A stretch of 20,427 nt of DNA from positions 1 to 20,427 of the forward strand of contig QXVZ01029672.1 of the NCBI GenBank assembly GCA_008931825.1. The letters run 5' to 3'. Under the pieces are notes generated by a model. It was not told the DNA's origin and did not search any database. It saw nothing but the letters and a program-made list of their open reading frames with translations. Both the position numbers and the translations under genes were made by a program. This document shows positions 1 through 11,529 of this stretch, piece by piece (the stretch's first letter is position 1; each line of letters opens with the position of its first letter). This DNA is from Phallusia fumigata. Its lineage: Eukaryota > Chordata > Ascidiacea > Phlebobranchia > Ascidiidae.

Positions 1-1656
<1,656 letters not shown>

Positions 1657-3465
1657 ACTTGAAGCAAAACCAGAGGGAACACTGCATCAGTTTTCTGACA
1701 CTTTATTGACTGGTGCTGAGGCTTGTGGATGATACAAGTAGAATGTGACCTTTCGGCACCCGTCGCTTTCGTGCTTTTCTGTCAGATTTTGTGTGTATTT
1801 GATTTATTGACTATGGAAGGGTCCGGTCTGTGTGTGCTGTTGTTTTTAGCCGAGTACCGAGCATCTCAGACACAACGTTAGCTCGTTCCCATTAAACATC
1901 GTGTTGTTCGGCAATGCAGCACAATTTTGCCAAACAATATTGTTATTATAGCAAACGGTAATTTGACTGGAACATTTGGCCGATTTACTCTGAGACCCAA
2001 AATATTGGCATTTTTAGTCGATTGCGTCTTTTCCCGTCTAAATAATTCCATTCGTCCCGTCTAAATAATTCAACTTTGCGCGTCACCAAGTGTATCTTAT
2101 TGCTTATTGCGCTGACTGTAGCAAAGAAGCCATACTGTATCGTCAAAATATTTTTGCCTCGTAATATATACCAAATGCACTTTGAAAGGCTGTGTATGAA
2201 AAAACTCACAAATGTGGTTTAAATTTGCTGTTCTTCACAGTGCAGATATCTAATGCACTAATGGCTCAAGCAAAAACAACGTAATTGTATTTTGGTCTAC
2301 TTTCGTTGGCCTCAAAAAATGGGATTTCGGAACCGGGCATAAATGTGATCTAAAGCGCATACATCTATATTGTGTTGGATATTGGCGAGAATCTTAAACA
2401 GCAATGTGACCAGCAAAAATTTAAATTCTATGTCTAACGGCGTGTCCACAATGTCAAAAAAACGAAATCATTAAAACGGGACAGTGTTTGTGGTTGTGTC
2501 CACACAGAAGACGCGTAGTTAACTTTGGGCATATCTAATGCGCCAACGTTTTGCCGACGTCAATTTTTTGGGCAAATTAGGACTAACACCGTACGTTTTA
2601 TGAGAAGGTTCCACACATAAGCATTGAAAGATATGTTTGGACACATAAATATTTAAAAGCAGATATTTTTATGGAATTACTCTTTGCGACAATGACAAGC
2701 TTTGATCGTTTAAAGCGATTGTTTCTGGTAGTGAAGTTATCCGCCTAATTCACAGTGCAAATATACAGGTTGAGGTACAGTAGGTTTAAATACCTTTTAA
2801 AGTAAGCGTGGTGTGAAAAATGTTAAAACAGTGATCAAAGCGAGGCATGTCTAAAACATTCAGGATCATTTTTCGCCTCCTTTTCGTCGCTTGGTGCCCC
2901 TAAAAATTCCGCCTTTCGAGTTTTACCCTACCCAAGGGGACTGCAATACTACATTTCTATCCAATGCTTAATCCTCAAATAAGAGGCTCGAAATGGGGGA
3001 AATCCCAACTAGCACGAATTTTGTGACAAAATTAGAGTCTTAAACGTTTATAAATTGTCACAGCTTATAGTTTCTCTTCCTGAATTACTGATGTAAACAT
3101 ACTATTTACCACCGAAGTTTCCAGTTGGAAGATTTTAACTCCAAACATTGGTTAAAGGGGTCAATGAAGTAAAAAAGGTTGAAAAGTACTGCCCAAAATC
3201 ATGGCCTGTAAACGTAGCTTGCGCCATCTAGCGGCTATAACCAATCCTGTACATTTTAGACACGTCGTATGGATGACATCGATTGCGCAATATGTGTCTA
3301 AGTTCAAAAACCAAAACATTTCCGATATCCATGAGAAGAACGAAAGCCAAATCCAGTACTGGTGTCAAAACCCCTTATAGCAGCAGCGCAGAGTTTTCGG
3401 CGTCAAGCAAAAATCCGCCCGCCAAAGAGTATCTTACTTTGTAGAGATTTACGTCATACTCGCTG
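1657..3465. other. Convergent intergenic region and 3' UTRs
   Basis: This lies between the stop of the SH2D4-like gene and the stop of TBC1D19. It is AT-rich and I see no supported coding segment. An ATTAAA at 1891-1896 could be a poly(A) signal for the SH2 gene. A short direct repeat is at 2033-2071. Confidence 0.6.
2033..2071. repeat. 16-bp direct repeat, two copies
   Basis: CCCGTCTAAATAATTC occurs at 2033-2048 and again at 2056-2071, separated by 7 bases. This looks like a local slippage duplication. Confidence 0.85.
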
Positions 3466-6400
3466 TCACGAGTGAAACAGGACGCTCTGTATGAGGGGAA
3501 TCACCTGAAGCGTGGATAAGTCGGACAATGCGGCCTGCAACGTAATAACGCTAGTGATGACGTCATTGACGAAGTGGCCTTGGTATTTGTAAAAATATCC
3601 ATTTTTGATAGGCGATTGGAGCAAAGTTAATAAAACATAAAAAAATCATCAAAAAGACAACATATCGTCCTTAAACGTCAAATTCTAATTAATGTCCCAG
3701 ACACAAACCTCAATTTTGTATCAGTTCTGTTGCTATAACAACGAAAATCTTTTATTATTGTTAGTTGGCGGGACTACTCACCTCTACGCCCGCAGCGCTA
3801 GTGATAAGGAGTAAATTGGTTTGTCGAAAAAGGAAAATCGCTACAGCGAGTATCGGAAGCAAAAGGAGGTTCCCGAATCCCAGGATGCGATCCCAGACCA
3901 GGAGGAGTTGATCAGTGGAGAGATAACCGGAGAAAGCTCGAACTAGCCACTTGAAGGCGATCTTGAGTCTAGATGATGACGTAACGATAATTAGATTTTT
4001 TTTAAAACAATTTCCTATTAGATTTTTACTGAACAACAGACTTCTTTAAAGCAGATTTGTGCATTCAACAAGCTAAAAAAATCGTGCAAAACTGGTAAAG
4101 ATACTTCAAAAATTTTTACAATTAAGCTCTTACGGATGCAGAGGTCGAATCCAAATAGACCATTGATTCATTTCATACAATATCGCAAATCAAATCAGTA
4201 ACATTTGTTTACTGTTTAATTTTTAATTGTTTAAAGGCATTTTATAATATTCTGGATGTGTCGCATATGATAGGGTTATACGGTATGTATGCTGTTACTC
4301 AGGTTTAGCAAATGTCCAGAGTAACATCAACATTATGTGTCGTATTTATAACATGAAATAGTCCTATTGTGTGATAAAATACAACAACGGGAACCTTAAA
4401 TTATTCAGCGCAACATTACGACTTACGGCTGGCATCCGATATCTTGCAGATGGCGAAACAGTGTCGGATGGAAGGACTGAAGAAGAGATTCAAAAAGGAG
4501 ACACAGTGTCACGATTCCCTGATGTAAAATATACAATAGGGTTAGTAGTGACCGTGTACAAAAATTGTTTTGTTTTTTTAATACTATCTTACACACATCA
4601 GGTATGTGGCCACGTCACTGTCTTTAAAATGGTTTATTTTGTGTATCGGGGATTTTACAACGCGTTACGTACACTTTACCTTATAGTCAGTAAAAAATGC
4701 GTTTTCACAAAATTTACATTTTTTTTACAATGGAACCACTGAGGGAATGGGGTCAAACAAAACAGGTAGCACATCTCCATGACCATACCTACCATTTGTA
4801 AAACACTCAATATTTCATGCCAAAAGTGCGTGGACAAACCTATAGGGAAAAAAAGCAAAAAAAAACGAGAAAAGAAGAGTGAAAACAATATGAGTGCTGT
4901 TCAGGGAAGGGAATCCATAACGCAACATCACGCATCACGGAAAAGCCACGTCACTCACTTGAGGATGCGAAGAAATGACGTGGAGGCGATGGAAGAATCG
5001 GACGTAGAATTCGCGGAACACGTAGTAGAGGCGGACCGGCTCCGAATAGAGGTAACACAGCGGTGTGACGTACATCGAAAAGCCGTGGAAGGGGATTACC
5101 CCGTTTGGTGGGTAGACGACGGCGAATTCCTCAAGCCCAAGTTTTCCTGAAATAGGAAATTGTTTGTATTCACTGGACAGGAGTTTTAGCTTAAACTTTT
5201 GTTATGTTTAAAATGGTGTAACACGAAATGATGTTCGAACGGAACCGACACTAATTCCCGGAATAGACGAAACGGAGGAATAAGATTGATACCAATTTAC
5301 GGAATGAATAAATCGCGACTACGTTATAGGATGGAATACAATTCGTTTCCGCAGTCCCATTCCATATTACGTTACAATCACTTCATAAACTAATGTTGTC
5401 CGTTTAAAATGCTTTACTTGATGGTGCGATGGAATCAACGTATACTCATCCAAAAAAAATAAGTATGACACAGGTAACTAAAAGTTAAAACTTCTAAAAT
5501 GGTTAGACAAGACAGCCTGTTGGTGAACAGCTACACATAGTACTATTACGTCAGAGTGGTGAAGTAACTATACATTAGTACATGGCCGTGTTACGACAAC
5601 GAAATGCAGTGATGCCGCAGTGTTTGGCAGATTACGACACCAAACCAACGAAGCCACAACAAAAATCAACTTGAAACAGATTTCAAGTCAGCACAACAAA
5701 AGCGAGCAAGCCAACATTGTGATCACATGGAAGCAAACCCTTTCATAATACGAGGAAAATACTCCCAAGTTTAAAAATTCTGTAACTCATTTTCAGGCCT
5801 GCTGATCTTTGCAGAACCTGGTACACGCCCAGAACTTAATACAGCTTCATTGAACTTGAGTTCATGAAGCTATTGAAACCGTCAAAACGGCTGCTGTGCT
5901 GTTAGTAAACATGACCGTTAGTTGCGAACGGACAAGAATGCACGGTTGCATCTTGTCCAACGTCGAAACGACACGACAGCACGGTGACGTAACAACAACA
6001 CGATGATGACGTCACTACGACGTCGTCTACCACGGTTTGAACCTGTAGCATGATCGGCCCCGTCGGCCACATCATCCGGCAAATCATCGGTTATCCTAAT
6101 CTTGCCGAAGACGCTGGAACCGGTAGATTTTGCGACTTGTGTTTCCTGGTCGTCTGGGTCTTGGATGTTTTTATCTGGTGGTGGGGATTTGTCCGCCTTA
6201 CCTACTAGATACGTTTATAGCCATACAAACAGCGCGAAAACACGCAAATTTGAACCGGGTTACAGGTTTTTTTGAAGTAACTTGTTAGCTCAGATGAGAC
6301 TACAGGTTGGGAATCCCCCCAATCGATATTTTAACTTTGGCAAACGCAAGAAAAGCTTGCTCAAGCCAACTTTTCACAAAGAAACTTCTTCGCTGCAATA

Positions 6401-9400
6401 CATGCCTCCCTCATAGAAAAGGTACCTTCAGTTATACTTTTACATTGGGAAGTTATTTACCAACCTCTGATGTAGGACTTTGGCGGAGTGGCGCTGCTTC
6501 TTGAGAACAACTCCAACACTGACGTGTCACGTGAAAAAATAAGTAAGACCTGATACAGGTAATCCTCGAACACGAAGTAGTAGTCGTCGTTAACTGATGT
6601 CAGTTTCACATCCTGGAAGAGTTTAAAGGAAAACAAATATGGGTTATTTTTACAACTGCAGTTCATCAAACTCGCCGCAATACATTTTTGTTGCAGTTTT
6701 TCCGATTCTACTAAAGATTTTGTGAGTTTCATGACTTGATGTGGGTTTCGCTGAATAACTTTAGCCCTCTACGCCCAAACCCCACTTTCCGCTCTGTAAA
6801 TGTTTTAAATGATAAACAATGACAGCATTAAAGTCACCAATTATCAAAAATCGAAATGTACGTTAAGACAGCAAAAGGACTACCCGTACAATTAAATTAT
6901 TTCATAGACTTTTCGACAGAAACTTATGTAGTTATCAGAAAACTGCAACCATAAAACATGCAGGTATTTTGCTATCATGTTGCTCATTAAGTGATCATTG
7001 TATCTAAATCAAACAGTTATGCAAAAATNTTTTGGGCAGACTACGTTATTGCTTTAAGTCCATGTCTTTTTTCTAAACCATCTATGTTGCTTACCTTGTA
7101 TATCAGACTATCTACCAGGAGGTCATGTTGCAAAACGTATCCTTTCATTTGGTCGTATTTCAGTAAATCCTGAAAAAAACTTATTGTCAGTACATGCCAT
7201 AGTCAACATAATAAAAACAGACATGTCAACTCACTAAATGACCGACAGTTACACCGAGGGCAATTTGCCACAGATCTGCACGAAAACCGCTCGGGCAACC
7301 GCGACGACAGAAGTACTGGGCGATGGGGCTGCGTTTTTCATCAATAACTGAAAACGAGAAACTTTCGATCGACTTCTAAAGCGATTCTATGGCTTTTTTG
7401 ATCTTGCAAATCTAATCTACCAGAATAATTTAAACACGAAGACACATGTGTGTAAAACATTTTCTACGTTTCGACAAACGCTGTTGTCATCATCAGGGGA
7501 AAATCTTTTACACGCAAGTACTGGGTTTGTATCTTCAGAAAAGGTGATTCAGAAATTATTACCTTAACCATTTTTGGACCAATTTGAAAAACGTCTCTGT
7601 AACAAAACGTCACTTCAACCATAAGGTTTAAGTAAATTGAACACACACTAACGTGTTCTGAGTTTCTGAAAGCAAACCTTACCTCGCTTTGCTAGCTTGT
7701 TTCTTTCGTTTTGAAACGTGTCCGATGGAAAATCTGGTGAGTCATCCAAACCCACGTGAGCGTTAGTCAGCGCAAATTCGGCAAAGGTTTCTCTCTGCAA
7801 AGTGGTTAAGGTTGGCATACTTGTTACCAAGTTCAGTTTGAAAAAATGGTATAGTCGTTGACCGAAGGAGTAAAAGCAAGTTTTGGCATGTATTCGTTCA
7901 AATAGCGAGCAAAAATTGCTAGTTTGATTGTTTCATCTTTGTCTTCATGTGGGGAACAATGTTTGAATGTGTTGTGCTCATAACGGGCCCGTCCTCCTTT
8001 TTTATTTTTTACTATTATGAAACTTGGTGACGTTCAATTTTGATCGACCAAAAGGGTTTCACTGTGTCAATACAATGTCGCTGTAATTGCTTGCTTAAGG
8101 AAACATCGAAAAGGGGCTTGCAAACCATAATCTTGAGGCTATGAGCAGACGCCATAACTACAGGGCAAACTTGGCGTATTGAAAGCAAAAGAATCATAAT
8201 ATGTGGCAGCAATTTTGGCATCAGGCAAACATGCACATTTACACGCACCAACTCAGCAAGGGATGGAACTTGCAGAGAAACTTGAATAAGGCCCCAGTGA
8301 CCTTCAAAGTTAAGCGAGCTATCATCGATTTCGGAACCAGTAAGGGAACTGTAATTTGGATTTCTGATGCTGGTTATCACTTCAAGGAAGTCTTTGGGGG
8401 CGTAGACTGGACGAAAGTGACTGAGGTCTAGAAAAATGATATATTTGAAAGAACCTGTTTTGAGCTTTGTGTGCCTAAACAAGATATTGTCAAAGCCTTT
8501 TCCGACCCACGAAGCCCCATATTCTGGCCCACCAGATGTTATTACAAATTAAATATTGCCGTTTTATAAATTTTACATTTTGGGGGCCTGTGGGTAAATT
8601 GGGGTAAAAAGCTGACAGTGCACAACTTCAGATACACATCTATCATGTGTAAAAATTTGAAGAAATTTGAACAACTCCTTCATGACCAAAACATGGGAAC
8701 AAACTCGCATTAGACAGAACAAAAAAAAAGAAAAAAAGAAAAAAAATCAGAGTAAAAACAATATGTGTCCCCTTCGTGGAAGGGGACCCATAATTAGTAC
8801 TTTACCCCAATATATTTTTCTCTTCCCCATTTGCCTATTACTTGCAGCTAGTGAGATTTGTCTGGTAGGTCTTGTCCACACTCGTACAGCCCGCTAGTCA
8901 AATTTCATGAAAATAAGGACAGTAATCCAAAATGTTTGCCCTCTCCTGAACTAGACTGTACTTAGACTTGGGCCAAAACTACAAGTGTCCTGTTTGGCTG
9001 AGCAGCAAGCATCGTGGTAACGCTTGGTGCCAGGCTGAGCAAGATTAGGGTTTATAAAGTCAAACATGTCTGAAGCAACAAAACATTGGGCATATTTTTA
9101 ATTTTTCAGAACTAAAATCCTGATTTGACGGTTTGAAAGGTACGTTTGGTGACTTGACAATTATAAGGAGCAAATGTTTGATGAATTACACGTCATAACG
9201 TAGTGTATGTTTGAATATTTGTTCATTTTCAGAAGATGCTTTGGTCCGCCACCGAGCTTTGGTCACTTAGACCAGGGGTGTGCACTCTTTTTGCTGAAGG
9301 GCCAAATATTATCATTTGCATTAGACCTCAGGCCGCACTATTGTTTACCATGTGCAAACCTGGTTCATCTGTTCCCATTTCATTCCATTTGTGAAGCAAG

Positions 9401-10111
9401 TCCCTCTGCTCATCAGCAGGTCGCTTTCTCGCCAAGGGAATGCTCAGTTCAGTACACATACTGTTCATACTTTTCAGTATCCGACGTTCCCAATTAGCCT
9501 GAATAAAGAGAGAATTGAACCACAGTTTTTGCAAAAAAACATAATTGGACGCAGGTAGTACCGAAGCTCGCTCTCTTTACTTAACATAGGTTAGGGTTAG
9601 TCTTAGCTCCCAAACTTTCGCCCCAGTCTAGGTTCCCCAATGATTCAAACTTACCAACCGAAGTCCCTGTCACAAACTGCCTTTCAAAACATTAGTATGG
9701 AAAAGACAAAAAAATTTAAGGTTAGCACAAAAATAAGTGTGTTGCTTACAAAAAATGATGAAAAAGTTCTTATTAGATTGGATGCTAAGATTGATAACAC
9801 ACATAACCTGTCCCAAAATTAGAAGTACAAATGCGTGTTTAGAATTACCTGTGCTTTTCTCATGTACATCAAAGGTTCTTTTTGACACTCAAATGGAATT
9901 GCTTGATCCAAAGTGTTTTGCACACTAAAATTTGTAAAATTGAATAAATCTTAAAAAAGTTTAAACAGTTTTTAAAAATAATCAACCTGTGCATTTTTCT
10001 GAACACTTCATTTCTTAAAAGATTTTCCCATCCAGACAACTTAAGAGAACGAATAACATCAGTTTTTAATGAGGGAAGCTGGACGGAGGACTTCTCCACT
10101 TCATGCTGCAT
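3466..10111 (-). CDS. TBC1D19: TBC1 domain family member 19 orthologue, 12 exons
   Basis: Exons in transcript order: 10105-9987, 9924-9849, 9498-9360, 8427-8249, 7794-7683, 7347-7235, 7169-7095, 6612-6465, 5146-4959, 4518-4427, 3968-3782, 3534-3466 (TGA). All introns are GT-AG and every phase agrees, giving about 500 residues against roughly 526 in human. Landmarks: KLSGWENLL near 31, EPLMYMRKAQ ending at 67, MNSMCTELSIPLARKRP near 78-94, FRPVYAPKDFLEV near 118-130, GLDDS near 188, FRADLW near 233, NDDYYFVFEDYLYQVLL near 281-297, YPPNGVIPFHGFSMY near 334-348, GIVTLCLLFE at 386-395, RAFSGYLSTDQLL near 425-437 and LSDLSTLQVIPL near 481-492. TBC proteins are typically Rab GTPase-activating proteins. 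An ATG at 10111 is in frame with the first exon, but human has about 35 more N-terminal residues, so an upstream exon may exist. Two introns carry a shared repeat (4816, 8681). Confidence 0.95.
4816..4920 (+). repeat. Dispersed purine-tract repeat, copy 1
   Basis: This copy reads CATG.CCAAAA, then TGGACAAAC, a long A/G tract, GAAAACAATATG, and a GGGAAGGGAATCCATAA end. The same order occurs at 8681-8793. It lies in the TBC1D19 intron between exons 4427-4518 and 4959-5146, in the opposite sense to the gene. The terminal hairpin is degenerate here. It is probably a short non-autonomous element. Confidence 0.7.
5843..5871. repeat. Near-perfect inverted repeat (13-bp arms)
   Basis: The arms AGCTTCAT(T)GAACT and AGTTCATGAAGCT are complementary apart from one bulged T at 5851, with a 2-base centre. 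As RNA it would form a tight hairpin inside a TBC1D19 intron. Confidence 0.8.
6043..6201 (-). CDS. TBC1D19: Candidate cassette exon inside TBC1D19 (unproven)
   Basis: On the minus strand a 159-base segment follows a TAG acceptor dinucleotide and precedes a GT at 6042-6041. It begins with two codon bases (GT) and ends with one (G), the same phase as the intron holding it, so inclusion keeps the frame and adds 53 residues. The peptide starts with KADKSPPPDKNIQDPDDQ and contains VFGKIRITDDLPDDVADGAD: acidic, low in complexity and probably disordered. It would sit between SYIR and GKLGLEEF in the TBC domain. Against it: the polypyrimidine tract is poor, the donor GTTCAA is weak, no counterpart is recalled in human, and the GC-richer sequence leaves other frames open too. 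Confidence 0.33.
8681..8793 (+). repeat. Dispersed purine-tract repeat, copy 2, with 8-bp hairpin
   Basis: This shares the order of motifs seen at 4816-4920 (CATGACCAAAACATGGGAAC, A/G tract, AAAACAATATG). Its 3' part has a perfect hairpin: GTCCCCTT (8767-8774), loop CGTGG, AAGGGGAC (8780-8787), then CCATAA. It lies in the TBC1D19 intron between 8427 and 9360. A plus-strand open frame over it is not a gene. Confidence 0.75.
9273..9345 (+). mobile_element. Fragment resembling a hAT-type transposon terminus
   Basis: CAGGGGTGTGCACTCTTTTT, then GCTGAAGGGCCAAAT and CTCAGGCCGCACTA, resembles the common CAGGGGTG...GGCCGCAC ends of hAT-like non-autonomous elements in animals. No opposite terminus is seen, so this is a relic. 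It ends only about 14 bases from the donor of TBC1D19 exon 9360-9498. Confidence 0.45.
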
Positions 10112-10820
10112 TAAAAATATGTTCGATTCATATCAGAACACGATAAAAACAAAAAGCTGGCAAGGAAATACAGGTTTTGATAACCACTCAGTAATAAATT
10201 GGCACTTTCCATCAAAACCTTTTCTGAATGCATAATGATACCACACAAAAAATTTAGTCACAAAAATCGAGCAAACAATTTTGTAATATTTCTTTTACGA
10301 TTAGTTACAAAAACCAAACACCCTTTTGTTTTGTTTGTTAAGATAGACATTGTAAAGTTTTCAACTATTGTGATGCAACAATAAAAATTGTGCAANAAAA
10401 CGTGATATATTCGTCTTAGACAAGTAATGTTAGTTAGTAATTTCACAAGTTTGCAATTGTCTTCATACTCTCATCAGGCATAGGACCCATGTCAAATCAG
10501 AACTTGTAAAACCACAATTTAGAAAGCAGCATGTTCTAAACAAGTTCCTAAATACCTAAAGAAAAAACATTGTTGCATTATTAAAGAAGTCTAATATATA
10601 CACAGATTTTACTTGTACTAAATACATCAGTAGAACCACAATGGATGAGTATGAGAAGATAAAAGTGTGTGTCTTGAATTCGCAAAAGCTTCCATACTTG
10701 CAGTAATATCAATGATATATCTTGATGATATTTTTGGTACAACAATTTAGGACAGTAAACGAAAGCAACGAAATGTAGACAATTTAAGGTAGAACCAAAA
10801 CAAAATGTAGAACATTTATG
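10112..10820. other. Region between SSNA1 and TBC1D19
   Basis: It holds the SSNA1 3' UTR and the TBC1D19 5' region. I searched the minus strand for an exon encoding the missing TBC1D19 N-terminus and found no convincing one. An in-frame TGA about 24 bases before the ATG at 10111 means any longer N-terminus must come from a separate exon. One ambiguous base (n) is at 10396. Confidence 0.6.
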
Positions 10821-11168
10821 CTAAGCTCTGTATTCAGTTTCATGTCTTTTTCCGCCATCCATATGGTTCATGCTTCCCTTTACAGAGTTGAGAAGGGTTT
10901 GCGAAGTTTCCAAAATCTTCATATACGCTGCCTCAGTTTCAGATATGGTTTTGTCAAATTCATTGCGGGCAGCCATCTTTTTGGCCAGGCTCTCATTAAC
11001 CTTTGCTAGGCGCTCTGTGAGGAGTCGGATTTCAGTTTGCAGCTTTTGTTTCTCTTCCTCTTCTTGCAATGCCTGACGATGAAGCTCATCCCTTTTCGCA
11101 CAAAGATCTTCGATGCATTTCACCAATTCATTGTTGTAACTCTGGAGAGCAGCACCTTGATGTGACAT
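10821..11168 (-). CDS. SSNA1: SSNA1 (Sjogren syndrome nuclear autoantigen 1 / NA14)
   Basis: A single-exon open frame of 115 residues; human SSNA1 has 119. The N-terminus [20 protein letters not shown] matches the SSNA1 signature, followed by [38 protein letters not shown] and SSNA1-like SQTLL; the last 20 residues are divergent, as usual. Heptad-like spacing throughout indicates a parallel coiled coil. SSNA1 is a small fibril-forming protein of centrosomes, basal bodies and the midbody that binds microtubules and takes part in branching, severing control and cilium assembly. The ATG at 11168-11166 was chosen because homology begins exactly there; an upstream in-frame TTG is not needed. A splice-acceptor-like TTACAG ends 10 bases before the ATG. 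It lies between 14-3-3 upstream and TBC1D19 downstream, all on the same strand. Confidence 0.97.
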   Translation of the reverse strand: MSHQGAALQSYNNELVKCIEDLCAKRDELHRQALQEEEEKQKLQTEIRLLTERLAKVNESLAKKMAARNEFDKTISETEAAYMKILETSQTLLNSVKGSMNHMDGGKRHETEYRA

Positions 11169-11178
11169 GGTTAACAAA

Positions 11179-11190
11179 CTGTAATATAGA
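11179..11190 (-). promoter_or_regulatory. Splice-acceptor-like site just 5' of SSNA1
   Basis: On the minus strand CTATATTACAG ends 10 bases before the SSNA1 ATG, a place where a 5'-UTR intron or a spliced-leader acceptor would fall. Tunicates are known to trans-splice a leader onto many mRNAs. No donor was identified. Confidence 0.4.
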
Positions 11191-11236
11191 TTTTGTGAAA
11201 CCTAAAGACATAAAGTGAAAAACCTAAAAATATATA

Positions 11237-11451
11237 GGGCAAGATTTTTAGGAACTTGTACATACGCTGAACATGCAGATACATGTAAAATTAAAAAAAG
11301 TAACAAGAAATCAGTCAACACAGTTTTGTATAAAAACACATTTGGTATCAAATGAACCATAGTTTTGTGTTGTTACAACACATGGCAAGCATTCGTAACA
11401 TTAAACATCACACAGTAATCTTTTTTTTGTTACAAAACAGTGTCACATTCC
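11237..11451 (+). repeat. Dispersed ~215-bp repeat, copy A
   Basis: It starts GGGCAAGATTTTTAGGAACT and passes through GTGTTGTTACAACACATGGC, AAGCATTCGTAACATTAAAC and ACAGTGTCACATTCC. The same sequence with small changes is at 14370-14582 in the same orientation. It fills most of the gap between 14-3-3 and SSNA1. The family looks like a SINE or MITE; its boundaries are set by where the two copies stop matching. Confidence 0.85.
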
Positions 11452-11529
11452 AACATCATTAAGTCCATTAACAATGTTTTTGATTTGGACCATTGTATTG
11501 AGCAATATTGAGCAAACCAGTAATAATTT

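Larger units (their letters stand above)
5147..6464. other. Longest TBC1D19 intron (1.3 kb)
   Basis: This lies between the exon ending SYIR|G and the exon starting G|KLGLEEF, which join directly in human TBC1D19. It holds a 29-base near-perfect inverted repeat (5843-5871), a palindromic CRE-type TGACGTCA at 6007-6014, and the candidate cassette exon at 6043-6201. The rest shows no supported feature. Confidence 0.75.

Noticed and set aside
4371..4742. 123-codon plus-strand open frame
   Set aside because: It is the antisense shadow of TBC1D19 exon 4427-4518 plus intron.
4779..5150. 123-codon plus-strand open frame with a natural-looking C-terminus
   Set aside because: It is antisense to TBC1D19 exon 4959-5146, which matches the family residue by residue and has proper splice sites; the N-terminal Lys-rich part is the purine-tract repeat.
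5902..6087. 61-codon minus-strand open frame
   Set aside because: It is in a different frame from the candidate cassette exon, with no splice context or similarity; it is an effect of local GC content.
7029..7029. Ambiguous base as a possible contig joint
   Set aside because: No flanking duplication is present here or at 10396, unlike at 18131; these look like single low-quality or polymorphic bases.
7562..7598. Short minus-strand exon candidate with good-looking splice sites
   Set aside because: TBC1D19 exon 7683-7794 joins 7235-7347 directly in phase with family homology, and including this piece would break the frame.
8201..8431. 76-codon plus-strand open frame
   Set aside because: It is antisense to TBC1D19 exon 8249-8427.
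8667..8897. Plus-strand open frame with Lys-rich start and hydrophobic stretch
   Set aside because: The Lys-rich part is the dispersed purine-tract repeat in a TBC1D19 intron; there is no homology or splice support.
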